From Candidatus Aegiribacteria sp. MLS_C (GTDB lineage: Bacteria > Fermentibacterota > Fermentibacteria > Fermentibacterales > JCC-6): a stretch of DNA of 64,000 bases. Positions 28,425 through 38,343 of this stretch are shown in pieces; position 1 is the stretch's first letter, and each line of letters starts with the position of its first letter. The notes beneath the pieces are model-generated. The model ran no database searches and was not told the DNA's origin. It was given only the letters and a program-made list of their open reading frames with translations. The stretch spans positions 62,001 through 126,000 of the forward strand of contig LQBI01000032.1 of assembly GCA_002030045.1 (NCBI GenBank), given 5' to 3'. Position numbers and translations under genes: made by a program.

Positions 28425-29402
28425 TCACCTGCACCGGGCCAGGGAGGCCTTCCCAGGCAGCGGGCCGCCAGGAGCAGGACCACTATTCCTCCCAGAACCG
28501 CCAGCAGGACCCTTCTCGAACTCATTCAGCAGCTCCAGCAGAGAATCGGCCCGCTGGACGAACACCTCGGCGGTATCCCCCGCCACCGCTGCTTCCGTCA
28601 ACCGGTGTCTGCACAGCTCCGTATCCCCCTCCCTCAGCGCGTCCCTTCCAGCGAAGTACAGCGCCCAGCCCAGTTCCCTGTCGGTCCCGGGACAACGCCT
28701 GCACTCCCTTGCCCTTCTAAGTGCCCAGATCACCCTATCTTCGTCGCCCTCCGCAGAGGACAGGGCAGCGCAGGCCTGCCAGTAGGAAAGGTCCGTTTCT
28801 CCTTCCAGACGCAACCCTGCCAGTATATCCCTGGAGGTCTCGAGGCTTCCGGCCTCGGCCATCCGCTGGGCCAGCACGCACCTGTAGAACGCATCTTCCG
28901 GCACCAGATCCACGGCCCTGGATGCCGATGAGAGAGCTGCCTGCGGATCGTCATTCCCCAGCTGGACGATCGAGAGCCAGATGCACGCGTCCGCGGCGGC
29001 GGAATCATCGCCGGAGGATTCCCTCACAAGGTAGTCGAGGGACGGTGTCTCCTCCGAACCGAGGTCCATCTCGCAGTCGGCCAGGTAGTACCGGCATACC
29101 CCTCCACCCCTGACGAAGACAGAGCAGGAAAGGACCTCGTGGTACATTCCCATCGCTCTCATGGCCCTCATGTACTCGGCCAGGAACCAGGGGTTCGATG
29201 GCTCCGCCCTCCAGGCTGCCAGCGCCGGCGAGACGGCCTCCTCCGGCAGTTCCATCCTGTTGGCGGTCCAGGCCAGGGCGTAGAGTACCCATGGATCGCC
29301 GCCGCTCTCCGCGGCCTCCTCCATGAGGACAGTGAGAGCCGCTGGAAGATCGCCCTCCCTCCTGAGAGAATCACCTGTGGAGAACGAAAGCGCGGTCACC
29401 AT
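28425..29402 (-). CDS. TPR-like exported protein
   Basis: TPR/Sel1-like helical repeats; upstream in-frame CTG at 29426 would add the signal-like PCFLPLLMVTALSFS. Confidence 0.65.
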   Translation of the reverse strand: MVTALSFSTGDSLRREGDLPAALTVLMEEAAESGGDPWVLYALAWTANRMELPEEAVSPALAAWRAEPSNPWFLAEYMRAMRAMGMYHEVLSCSVFVRGGGVCRYYLADCEMDLGSEETPSLDYLVRESSGDDSAAADACIWLSIVQLGNDDPQAALSSASRAVDLVPEDAFYRCVLAQRMAEAGSLETSRDILAGLRLEGETDLSYWQACAALSSAEGDEDRVIWALRRARECRRCPGTDRELGWALYFAGRDALREGDTELCRHRLTEAAVAGDTAEVFVQRADSLLELLNEFEKGPAGGSGRNSGPAPGGPLPGKASLARCR

Positions 29403-29429
29403 CAGAAGAGGAAGGAAACAGGGCAGCTG

Positions 29430-29834
29430 TCAGAACCCCGTCAGCGATGAGTCGGGGATCGAACCGCTGAAATGGAGCTGAACGGTGAAATCGTCCGACG
29501 GTCTCCACCTCAGATCGAGTCCGCCCAGCACCCTTCCGGCGGTGAACCCGTGGAAATCGTAGAGCCTGGCGTAGCCTATGTCCAGCGAGGCTTCCCAGTC
29601 CGGGTGCAGCATGAACGAGACCCGGCCGACCGTGAGGCCCTCTGCAAGGGTCCGGCCTCCGCCGGTCACCATGCTGAAGCTGGCGAATCCCGAGAAGTCG
29701 GGATCGAACCATGAGCCTACCGGTTCCACCAGTGAGAAGTCGGAGGGTTCCAGGCCCAGGGCCGAGACCGGTGTCCAGGCTGAGATCGTGAACATGGCGG
29801 TCAGACAGGCGAAAACGGCACGGAAAGTTCTCAT
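29430..29834 (-). CDS. Small exported beta-strand-rich protein
   Basis: Signal peptide MRTFRAVFACLTAMFTISAWTPVSA; alternating hydrophobic strands; C-terminal Phe. Confidence 0.65.
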   Translation of the reverse strand: MRTFRAVFACLTAMFTISAWTPVSALGLEPSDFSLVEPVGSWFDPDFSGFASFSMVTGGGRTLAEGLTVGRVSFMLHPDWEASLDIGYARLYDFHGFTAGRVLGGLDLRWRPSDDFTVQLHFSGSIPDSSLTGF

Positions 29835-29881
29835 CGTATGTCCGGCTCCATCCGAATTGTGTTACGTCGCATCCACTGGCT

Positions 29882-29910
29882 TAAATATACTATCCCGACC
29901 ACCGGGTCAA
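29882..29910 (-). promoter_or_regulatory. Sigma70-like promoter for 29430-29834
   Basis: Minus strand TTGACC (29910-29905), 17-bp spacer, TATTTA (29887-29882); TATATT is an alternative -10 at 15 bp. Confidence 0.5.
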
Positions 29911-29954
29911 TGTTCCTGAGGTCCTTTCCGAATGGTTTCCATTGCGCTCCCGGC

Positions 29955-30944
29955 TCAGCCGTCCTCCTTCCGGCACTCCTCCCCGAGCCCCGCCGTCCCG
30001 CTCCCTCCGATCAGCGACAGCACCGCGACGCCCAGGACCACTGCGAACCAGAGGGTAGAAAACCTCATGATCAGGGTGGTGGCGGCGGCATCCGGCCTGG
30101 ACATCGACAGGGTAAGTATGGCACCTATTGTTATCTCGGTGAGCCCCAGCCCGCCCGGTACCATAGAGACGGCTCCTGCAACGGTGCCTGCCGAGTGAGC
30201 CAGGAGGGCCACACCCACGGAGAGCGGGGGATCCAGTCCCATCGACATCGAGACGAGGCAAAGCACCATGGCCTCTGCGCCCCAGGAAAGCATTCCCAGG
30301 GGCACCGTCACCGCAAGGCTGCGAAGGTCCAGCAGGCTGCAGCAGTGCTTCTGGAAATCCTCCAGGCTTCCCCTCCTTTCCCTGAGCTTCCGGATCCTGC
30401 ACGCCAGCCCGGTCAGCATTCGAAAAGCCCTGCCCCAGAGAAGCAGTACCATCACCGCCAGCACTGCCAGCGCACCTGCCGCCACCGCCAGGACCGCTCC
30501 GCGGTGCCTCACCATCAGAAGGCCCGCCATTGCGATGAGCAGCATGCTGATCAGGTCTGTTATACGCTCTGCGATCACCACCGGCGATGTCCTGGAGACC
30601 GGGACCCCCCTCCTTTCCCTGAGCAGGTAGCACTTCAGCAGTTCGCCCAGCTTCCCCGGCGATACGGTCATCGAGAAACCGGCCAGGAAAACTCCGAGGC
30701 TCTCCTTCCAGGGAAGCCTGACGCGGACCCTTCGAAGGAAATAGTGCCATTTGAGGAACCTGAGGAAGTAGTTTGCAAGGGAGAGGGAGAGGAAAAGCGG
30801 CACCATGGAGAGGTCCATGGATGAAAGGGCGCTTCCCACGGAACGGACGTCGCCCAGGAAGACGAGGGCCGTGTAGACCACGACCGCGAGGACCAGCGAC
30901 CAGAGGGTCTTCCTCAAGAGGTCAGCTTTCCCCCGCCGATCCAT
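29955..30944 (-). CDS. YbhN/UPF0104-type flippase-like integral membrane protein
   Basis: FLAGFSMTVSPGKLGELLKCYLLRERRGVPVSRTSPVVIAERITDL and SMVPGGLGLTEITIGAIL are LPG_synthase_TM motifs. Confidence 0.85.
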   Translation of the reverse strand: MDRRGKADLLRKTLWSLVLAVVVYTALVFLGDVRSVGSALSSMDLSMVPLFLSLSLANYFLRFLKWHYFLRRVRVRLPWKESLGVFLAGFSMTVSPGKLGELLKCYLLRERRGVPVSRTSPVVIAERITDLISMLLIAMAGLLMVRHRGAVLAVAAGALAVLAVMVLLLWGRAFRMLTGLACRIRKLRERRGSLEDFQKHCCSLLDLRSLAVTVPLGMLSWGAEAMVLCLVSMSMGLDPPLSVGVALLAHSAGTVAGAVSMVPGGLGLTEITIGAILTLSMSRPDAAATTLIMRFSTLWFAVVLGVAVLSLIGGSGTAGLGEECRKEDG

Positions 30945-31752
30945 CCTCCGGCGGTTCTACGCCGGCGCCTGCGGATGCCATCCGTTCCAGCTCCTCAGCC
31001 ATCCTGCCCATTCCCGGAACGTCCCTGACCAGTTTCAGGGCCTTTGTGGCCAGCTTGGCGGATTCGTCTGCGTCGCCCTGCATGGCGCAGGCCTTCGAGG
31101 CAAGGGACAGTGCGTTGGCGCGGCTGGCGTTGAGGATGACGCTGCCAGAGGGGAGCAGTTCGTACGCCGTCATGGCCTGTACCCTGGCTTCCACAGGCTT
31201 TCTCATCTTGAGGTAGAGAAGGGCCAGGTTCGCGTGCACGCCGCTCCCGGTTGCGCCCTCCCTGAGTTCCAGGGCTTCCAGGAGCAGCTTCTCCGCCTCC
31301 TCCAGGCGTTCCCCCGACTCTATGAGCAGCCCGGCGATGTTGACGTTCATGGTGGGTTTCAGGGACTCGTCCATGGAGAGGGCCATCCTGTAGTACTCCT
31401 CGGCCCGCGCTGCATCCTTCCTGCCGCCGGCCACGTATCCGAGCTGAGCCAGGGCGAGGGCGCTCGTGTCGCCCCTCTCTATGGCATCGTCGATAACCGA
31501 TTCCGCCAGGTCGAACTGCCCCGACTTGATGTAGTAGTAGACAAGGGCGTTGGTGAGAGGGTCCGATACGTCCCTGCTGTTCATGTTCCTCCTGAGGTAG
31601 GAGAGCATCTCTTCTGTCTTCCCGGAGGCGGCAAGCCCGGCGGCCTTCCTCAGCTGCACCTGCTTCCAGGTCCCGGACCGGACGAGACGCCAGGCCAGGA
31701 AGAAAACCAGCAGGACCAGGAAGGATGCGAGCAGGAACCAGAGTGGCGGCAT
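30922..31752 (-). CDS. Membrane-anchored TPR protein
   Basis: N-terminal TM FLLASFLVLLVFFLAWRLV; several TPR motifs. Confidence 0.8.
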   Translation of the reverse strand: MPPLWFLLASFLVLLVFFLAWRLVRSGTWKQVQLRKAAGLAASGKTEEMLSYLRRNMNSRDVSDPLTNALVYYYIKSGQFDLAESVIDDAIERGDTSALALAQLGYVAGGRKDAARAEEYYRMALSMDESLKPTMNVNIAGLLIESGERLEEAEKLLLEALELREGATGSGVHANLALLYLKMRKPVEARVQAMTAYELLPSGSVILNASRANALSLASKACAMQGDADESAKLATKALKLVRDVPGMGRMAEELERMASAGAGVEPPEDGSAGES

Positions 31753-33965
31753 CAGCGGTGGCCGCCGCCGCTGCTCATGTCGAACTCGGTGAAATCCGGG
31801 ATCGTGGTGTCGGGAAGGAAGGTGTCACTCTCGTAGTCATGAAGCGGGCAGTATTCGGTGGGCGCTGTGCCCTGCCAGAATTCCTCCTGCCGGGTGTGCT
31901 CTCCGCATGTCTCCAGGGCCAGCTTGCCGGTTATCGTGCATATCACGGCTGTCTCCACGGAGTTCTCGGGAGGTCCGGGGAAGACTACGGTGGAGTCCGG
32001 GGGGAGGTCGGAAAAGACTCCCCGCATGAAGGCGTTCCAGATGGGCAAGGCGATGCTGCTCCCAGACTGGCCCCTTCCGTTCTGCAGCCTCATCCGTATG
32101 ACGTGGTTGTCGTATCCCACCCACACGCTTGCCACCAGGTCGGGGGTGAATCCCACGAACCAGGCGTCGGCGTAATCGCTGGTGGTGCCGGTCTTGCCGC
32201 CCGCCCTCCTGCCGGAGTAGGGGCCGCCCCAGTACCAGCGGCTGTTGGCGGCGGTTCCCTCCCTGATGACCGACTGCAGCATGGAGTTCATGAGGTAGGC
32301 GCCGGTCTCGGAGAGCACTCTTCTGCCTGAAGATGGTATACTGTTGTCCTCAAGTACGTTGCCGTACCTGTCCTCCACCCTGAGGATGGCCACCGCGTCC
32401 CTGGCCAGGCCTCCGGTGGCGAAGGGCGTGTAGGCCTGGGCCATCTCCAGGGGATTCACCATGCAGCTTCCGAGGGGAAGGGAGTGGACGATGGGTATCC
32501 TGGACTCTAGTCCCAGGGCCTTGGCTCTGGCGGCGACCGCCTCTATCCCCACGGCCATTCCGAGACGTACCGCCGATACGTTGAAGGACCTGGCCAGGGC
32601 CGTTCTGAGAGTGACCATCCCGTGGAAAGTGTGGTCATAGTTCCTGGGCCTCCATGACCCGGGGTTCAATTCGACGACCACCGGCTGGTCCAGCACGGTG
32701 TTGCCCGGTGACCAGCCCTGTTCGATGGCCTCGGCGTAGACGAAGGGTTTGAAGGCGCTTCCCGGCTGTCTCCGGGCCTGGACCGCCCTGTTGAACTCGC
32801 TGTCCCGGAAGTTCCTTCCGCCCACCATGGCCCTGATGAACCCCGTGTTAGGTTCCAGTGCCACAAGGGCGCCCTGTACGTAGTCGGGGGCTCCTCCGAC
32901 GGAATCCCTGACCGCCTGCCAACGTGCGTAGGAACTCTCGTACCTCAGACGCTCGGGGTCGGGCGGGAACTCCCCTGTTTCCGGGTCCCATACCGGTTCC
33001 ATCATTGTCAGGACGCTGTCCACCGCCCTGCAGGCCACGGCCTGCATGTCCGGGTCCATGGTGGTGTACACCCTCAGGCCCTGCTCGTAGACCGCCGACC
33101 ATCCGTACCTTTCCACCAGGTACTTGCGGACGTACTCCGAGAAGTAGTCCCATTCCTGCTCTATCTCAGGCCTGTGCACGTCCACGGCAAGGGGCGAGTC
33201 CATGGCCTCGTCGGCCTGCCGCTGCGTTATGTACCCCTCGTCCGCCATTACCTGAAGGGCGACATTCCTCTGGGTGAGGCATCTATCGGAATTCTCAAGG
33301 GGGTTGAACCCGCTGGGGTTCTTGACCATCCTGACCAGCATGGCGGACTGTGCAAGGGAGAGCTCGGCGGCTGAGATCCCACCGAAGTAGGTCCTGGCCG
33401 CAGCCTCGATCCCGTATGCTCCTGCACCGAAGTATATCTGGTTCAGGTACATCTCCAGTATCTCGTCCTTCTCGAACTGCCTCTCTATCTCCATGGCGAT
33501 GAAGGCTTCCTGGATCTTCCTCTGTATGGTCTGGTCCGGGACGAGGAAGAGACCCCTGGTGAGCTGCTGCGTTATTGTGGAGGCGCCGTGCCGCTCCCCG
33601 GTCCTGATGTCGTGGACCGCCGCCCTCAGTATGCTCCTGAGGCTGATGCCGCTGTGCTGGTAGAAGGTCCTGTCCTCGGTGGCGATGAACCCGTCTATCA
33701 CCCACGGGGAGACCTCCTCCAGAGTGACGGGATAGCGGTTCTCCACGCATGCAGTGGCCATCAGGTCGCCCCTTAGGTCGTAGATCTCCGTGGACGCCGC
33801 CGGCTCGTGACCCCTGAGACCCGCCACCAGGAGGTTGCCCCTGGCCTCCCGGAAAGCGCCGCTGCAGTCAGAGTATATCCTCAGGGCGAAGCCGAAACCG
33901 AAGAAAATGACAGTCACCGCGGCCAGTGAAAGCCAGTAGAGGGCCGCCGACACCCTCTCCCTCAA
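31752..33965 (-). CDS. Penicillin-binding protein 1A (GT51 transglycosylase plus transpeptidase)
   Basis: IATEDRTFYQHSGISLRSILRA, GASTITQQLTRGLFL; transpeptidase GSAFKPFVYAEAIEQG, SFN, KTGTTSDYADAWFVGF. Confidence 0.96.
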   Translation of the reverse strand: MRERVSAALYWLSLAAVTVIFFGFGFALRIYSDCSGAFREARGNLLVAGLRGHEPAASTEIYDLRGDLMATACVENRYPVTLEEVSPWVIDGFIATEDRTFYQHSGISLRSILRAAVHDIRTGERHGASTITQQLTRGLFLVPDQTIQRKIQEAFIAMEIERQFEKDEILEMYLNQIYFGAGAYGIEAAARTYFGGISAAELSLAQSAMLVRMVKNPSGFNPLENSDRCLTQRNVALQVMADEGYITQRQADEAMDSPLAVDVHRPEIEQEWDYFSEYVRKYLVERYGWSAVYEQGLRVYTTMDPDMQAVACRAVDSVLTMMEPVWDPETGEFPPDPERLRYESSYARWQAVRDSVGGAPDYVQGALVALEPNTGFIRAMVGGRNFRDSEFNRAVQARRQPGSAFKPFVYAEAIEQGWSPGNTVLDQPVVVELNPGSWRPRNYDHTFHGMVTLRTALARSFNVSAVRLGMAVGIEAVAARAKALGLESRIPIVHSLPLGSCMVNPLEMAQAYTPFATGGLARDAVAILRVEDRYGNVLEDNSIPSSGRRVLSETGAYLMNSMLQSVIREGTAANSRWYWGGPYSGRRAGGKTGTTSDYADAWFVGFTPDLVASVWVGYDNHVIRMRLQNGRGQSGSSIALPIWNAFMRGVFSDLPPDSTVVFPGPPENSVETAVICTITGKLALETCGEHTRQEEFWQGTAPTEYCPLHDYESDTFLPDTTIPDFTEFDMSSGGGHR

Positions 33966-35350
33966 GGCTGCTCCCCTTCTTCACCGGGTGTTTCGACCAT
34001 TGATGCGCGTATTCTCCTGAAGAGCGGCGTACCCTGGTCAGAATAGCCAAGGAAGTACTCGTAGTCACCTTCCACACCTTTGAATGTCACCTCGCGGCAG
34101 CCCGGTCTCCCGGAGGGCTGCGAGACGAAGTCCGCATGATAATCGCTGTCGTAATCCTCGAAGGTCCTCCACGCAAGCCTGTAGCCCGTGGTAGTTCCCT
34201 GGAAGAGGTAGAGGTTGCCGGCCCAGTAGACCACCCTCTCCGGATCGCTGTCGCCGTTCAGTTCAACGGCCAGGGCCCTCCAGACGGTACCTCCCACCTC
34301 GTTCTCGGTCCTCTGCTCCAGCTGGTGCGGATCAAGGTCTATCTGGACCTGCCCCAGGGGCTCGTTGGACCCTGCCGTCAGCAGGACCGGCCAGGTCCTG
34401 GACAGGGAGTCCCTCACCTCAACCAGGTCGCTGACCGAGAGGAAGAAGTCCCTGAAGCCCCTGAGCCTCTCCAGGTCCTCGGAGATGTCCGGTTCCACCC
34501 ATTCTCCCGTGGCGTAGAGCTGCTGCATTGCCTCGTGGCGTTCACTGAGGACCGATTTGGAGATGTAGGCCATCTCCCTCCAGATGTTGACGAGGGATAC
34601 CAGGTCCGACGGCAGGCCTGAAGCGGAGAAACCGGCCCTGTCCTGAATGATCTGGAACTTGCCGGCCCTCCTGATGTTGCATTGCGCCAGAATCGAGTAG
34701 CTGTCGTCCTGGAGATCGAGGATGAAATCCCTGTAGTCCGTTCCCGCCCCGATGGCGGCGTCAAGGGAGGCGTAGCTCTGCAGCGAGTCTATGATGCAGT
34801 CGTCGTGGAGCATCCTGGCGATGTGTATCTCGCGTCTCACCTGCGGATACTGGATGACCATGTCCGCCAGCTGATCAATGGTAAGGGAGTCCTCCGTCTG
34901 CCTGGGCAGTTCTACGCCGAAGCCGTCGATGAGCCACTCCTCCTCCAGGAGGAAGTCTATTCGGCTGACGGCCGGCATCTCCATTCTCCTTATCGAGCAG
35001 TGGTAGGAGGTCATCCTTCCCCTCGGGGTCTCTGAAATGGAGGTGAGCCTGCCTCCGGCGTCGAATGCCCGCCAGCGGCCGAATATCTGCTGAGGGGACA
35101 GACTGTCAGTGGGCAGGGTGTCTGCGAACCCCGGGGTAAGCAGCTCGTAGCAGGAGGGATCGTTCATGCCCAGGCGGTTGGAGAAGTCCAGGGCCACCTC
35201 CATCGGACCCCGGGGCATCACAATTATGGAATCCCGGGGCTGTTCGGTCGTCCCGCCGTCCGGATCGGGTACGGGAGGACCGTCTCCTCCGCCGCAGCCC
35301 AGGGCCAGAAGGAGAAGAAGGAGGACGGAGCCGACCGCGCGCCTGGTCAT
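33962..35350 (-). CDS. Hypothetical lipoprotein
   Basis: Internal ATG at 35350 gives MTRRAVGSVLLLLLLALGCGGG signal/lipobox and an ATGA overlap with the GspE stop; the listed longer ORF is an artefact. Confidence 0.75.
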   Translation of the reverse strand: MTRRAVGSVLLLLLLALGCGGGDGPPVPDPDGGTTEQPRDSIIVMPRGPMEVALDFSNRLGMNDPSCYELLTPGFADTLPTDSLSPQQIFGRWRAFDAGGRLTSISETPRGRMTSYHCSIRRMEMPAVSRIDFLLEEEWLIDGFGVELPRQTEDSLTIDQLADMVIQYPQVRREIHIARMLHDDCIIDSLQSYASLDAAIGAGTDYRDFILDLQDDSYSILAQCNIRRAGKFQIIQDRAGFSASGLPSDLVSLVNIWREMAYISKSVLSERHEAMQQLYATGEWVEPDISEDLERLRGFRDFFLSVSDLVEVRDSLSRTWPVLLTAGSNEPLGQVQIDLDPHQLEQRTENEVGGTVWRALAVELNGDSDPERVVYWAGNLYLFQGTTTGYRLAWRTFEDYDSDYHADFVSQPSGRPGCREVTFKGVEGDYEYFLGYSDQGTPLFRRIRASMVETPGEEGEQP

Positions 35351-37059
35351 TCCGCCCCCAGTGTCACCTTGAACATCTCCTCCGGCGTGGTGATCCCCGC
35401 CCTTACCTTTGCAATGGTATTGTCCCTGAGAGTTACCATTCCCTCGCCCACCGCCAATCTCCTTATCTCGTCGATCGGAGCGTTCCTCATCACTGCGTTC
35501 CTGATGCTCTCGGTCATTCCCAGCACCTCGAACACCCCCGTCCTGCCCTTGTAGCCGGTACCCCTGCAGCTCCTGCATCCGACGCCCCTCTTCAGCGTCA
35601 CTCCCTCCTCGAGGCCCAGGGATTCCCTCAGCGACCTTGAGGGCACGTAATCCTCGGCGCACTTGTCGCATATCATCCTGACCAGCCGCTGGGCCACCAC
35701 GGCCACCAGCGTCGTGGAGAGGAGGTAAGGCTCCACACCCATGTCCTTCAGCCTTATGGCTGCAGATGCCGAATCGTTGGTGTGCAGTGTGCTCAGCACC
35801 AGATGACCGGTGAGGGCGCACCTCATGGCGCTCCGGGCTGTCTCGCTGTCCCTTATCTCCCCTACCATGATTATGTCGGGGTCCTGCCGGAGAATATACT
35901 TCAGGGAGTTGGAGAAGGTCAGGTCCACCAGCGGCTGCACCGAGATCTGGTTGAACTCGTCGGTGACGAATTCGATGGGGTCCTCCACGGTGGTGATGTT
36001 CTTCTCCTTGGTGGCCAGCATGCTCAGAGAGGAATACAGGGTCGTGGTCTTGCCGCTGCCGGTGGGACCGGTTACCAGGACCAGGCCGTTGGGCCTCCAG
36101 ATGGCCTCCCTGTACCTTTCCAGGTCATCGTTCCTGAAGCCCAGCATGCCGAGGTCCTGCATGAGCATGGCGGGATCCAGTATTCTGAGCACCACCTTCT
36201 CGCCGAAGGCAACCGGTACGCTGGAGGCCCTTATCTCAACCGGCTTGCCGTCGAAGTGGGTCCTTATCCTTCCGTCCTGGGGCCGCCTCTTCTCTGCGAT
36301 ATTGAGCCCTGATATCATCTTGATCCTGGAGATTATCGGAGGGTGGAGTTTCTTGGGGATCTTGTATATATCGTGAAGGACCCCGTCTATTCTGAGCCTA
36401 ACCACCGTGCCCTTCCTGTGAGGCTCGAGGTGAATGTCGCTGGCCCTCTCCTCGAATGCGTACTGGAGCAGGTGGTTCACCGCGTTCACTATGGGCCTGT
36501 CGTTGGGTTCCACCTTCTGATCGGTCTCGCTGGATACGTAGCGTTCGAGGTTGCCCAGGTCCACCATCTCCCTGGAGTCCATCTCCCTGACTGCGGCGGT
36601 GATGGAGCCGTGAAGCCCGTAGAACTGCCTTATCACCCTGCCTATCTCCGAGGGTCTTCCCACGTAGAGTTCTATATCCCGGCCGAGCATGTGGCTGAGG
36701 TCCTCCAGGTACCTGGTGTTCTGAAGGTTGCACGTGGCCACCTTGAGCCCGGCATCGCTGTCGTCGAAGATAACCAGGTGGTGCTTCTGAGCGAAGGCTC
36801 CGGGAAGCAGTTCGGTGACCACCTGGTAGTCCAGCTCGAGGGGATCGAGGATCTTGAAAGGCAGACCGGTAATGCCGGCGAGGAACTTGTAGAGCAGCTC
36901 CTCGGACACCAGCCCCCTGGCCACCAGCAGGTTGAGCATGTTCTCGTCGGTGACGTCGTCGAACCTGGAAAGCCTCTCCAGACCGTCATCTGTGAGTATA
37001 CCCGCGGAATTGAGCTTGTCAGGAAGTGTCCGGACATCGATGTCGGGAAAAGTCCTCAT
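35347..37059 (-). CDS. GspE/PilB-type secretion/pilus ATPase
   Basis: VTGPTGSGKTTTLYSSLSML, DPIEFV, GEIRDSETARSAMRCALTGHLVLSTLHTND, CDKCAEDY...CRSCRGTGYKGR zinc tetracysteine, N-terminal MshEN-like domain. Confidence 0.95.
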   Translation of the reverse strand: MRTFPDIDVRTLPDKLNSAGILTDDGLERLSRFDDVTDENMLNLLVARGLVSEELLYKFLAGITGLPFKILDPLELDYQVVTELLPGAFAQKHHLVIFDDSDAGLKVATCNLQNTRYLEDLSHMLGRDIELYVGRPSEIGRVIRQFYGLHGSITAAVREMDSREMVDLGNLERYVSSETDQKVEPNDRPIVNAVNHLLQYAFEERASDIHLEPHRKGTVVRLRIDGVLHDIYKIPKKLHPPIISRIKMISGLNIAEKRRPQDGRIRTHFDGKPVEIRASSVPVAFGEKVVLRILDPAMLMQDLGMLGFRNDDLERYREAIWRPNGLVLVTGPTGSGKTTTLYSSLSMLATKEKNITTVEDPIEFVTDEFNQISVQPLVDLTFSNSLKYILRQDPDIIMVGEIRDSETARSAMRCALTGHLVLSTLHTNDSASAAIRLKDMGVEPYLLSTTLVAVVAQRLVRMICDKCAEDYVPSRSLRESLGLEEGVTLKRGVGCRSCRGTGYKGRTGVFEVLGMTESIRNAVMRNAPIDEIRRLAVGEGMVTLRDNTIAKVRAGITTPEEMFKVTLGAE

Positions 37060-38342
37060 AACGTACTCCTGACCAGCCGGCCGCCGTCCGCTTCCCAGAT
37101 GCCGGAACCGCCTATCCTTGCAGCGGCCTCTTCGGCGGCCTGGCCGGAGCCCCCGTGCACCATGCCCAGCACCTCTCCCGCCCGGACCTCGGTCCCGGCG
37201 GGGACCAGCTGTTCCCAGCCCACGTCATGCCTTATCCTGTCATCGATGGAGTACCTGCCACCTCCCATGGACCTGACGGCCTCCCCCACCTCGTAGGCGT
37301 CCATGCCTCCGTACAGTCCCGATCTCGAGGCGGAGACCTCCACCATGAAAGGTGCCGGAGGAAGCGACTCGAAGGCCGCCAGGTCGCCTCCCTGGGATTC
37401 AACCATCATCGCGAACCTATCCATGGCCGATCCGTCGTCCAGCCTTCGGCTGCAGAATTCCATGGCACCGGAGCGGTTTCCGTAATCCCCGGGCATTGAA
37501 CAGAGAAGCATCGAGGCAGCCAGTTCCAGCGTGAGTTCCCTCACGTCCCGGGGTCCCCCTCCCTGGAGTACTTCGATGGCCTCACGGACCTCCAGGGTGT
37601 TCCCTGTCATCCTTCCCAGTGGATGGTCCATGGACGTTATGAGCGCTTCGGTCCCTACCCCGGCGCCCCCCGCGATCCTGGTGAGGGTCCGGGCCAGTTC
37701 CAGCGCCTCCGTCTCGCTCCGCATGAAGGCCCCCCTGCCGACCTTGACATCGAATACCAGGGCATCCGTGTTCTCCGCCAGCTTCTTGCTAAGAATGCTG
37801 GCGCAGATGAGCGGAATGGAAGTGACCGTGGAAGTGGAATCCCTCAGCGCGTACATCTTCCTGTCAGCAGGGGCCAGTTCGTCGCTCTGGCCGATCATGG
37901 CCACCCCGTTCGAATTGACCAGGTCAACGAACTCCCGCAGGGGCAGTCCGACGTCCATACCCGGTATGGATTCCAGCTTGTCCAGGGTGCCCCCGGTATG
38001 TCCGAGGCTCCTTCCGCTTATCATGGGCACCCGCATGCCGCAGGCGGCCGCCAGCGGTGCCAGGACCAGGGATATCTTGTCGCCTACGCCCCCGGTGCTG
38101 TGCTTGTCCGCGAGAGGAGGTCCCTCCTCCCATTCGATGACCGTGCCGCTGTCCCTCATGGCCAGGGTCAGTCCCAGCGTCTCGTCCTCGGTGAGACCCC
38201 GAATGTACGCGGCCATCAGCCAGGCCGAGACCTGGTAGTCGGGGACCGAACCGGAACCCACCCCGGAGGCGAACCGGTAGAGGTCCTCCCCTGATACAGC
38301 CCTGCCGTCCCTGGTGGCGGCTATCAGGTCGGTGACCCTCAC
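37056..38342 (-). CDS. Thymidine/pyrimidine-nucleoside phosphorylase
   Basis: ADKHSTGGVGDKISLVLAPLAAACGMRVPMISGRSLGHTGGTLDKLESIPG signature. Confidence 0.95.
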   Translation of the reverse strand: MRVTDLIAATRDGRAVSGEDLYRFASGVGSGSVPDYQVSAWLMAAYIRGLTEDETLGLTLAMRDSGTVIEWEEGPPLADKHSTGGVGDKISLVLAPLAAACGMRVPMISGRSLGHTGGTLDKLESIPGMDVGLPLREFVDLVNSNGVAMIGQSDELAPADRKMYALRDSTSTVTSIPLICASILSKKLAENTDALVFDVKVGRGAFMRSETEALELARTLTRIAGGAGVGTEALITSMDHPLGRMTGNTLEVREAIEVLQGGGPRDVRELTLELAASMLLCSMPGDYGNRSGAMEFCSRRLDDGSAMDRFAMMVESQGGDLAAFESLPPAPFMVEVSASRSGLYGGMDAYEVGEAVRSMGGGRYSIDDRIRHDVGWEQLVPAGTEVRAGEVLGMVHGGSGQAAEEAAARIGGSGIWEADGGRLVRSTL

Positions 38343-38343
38343 G

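Noticed and set aside
33962-35821. 619-aa minus ORF as listed
   Set aside because: First ~157 codons are a shadow of the GspE gene; true start is the lipoprotein ATG at 35350.
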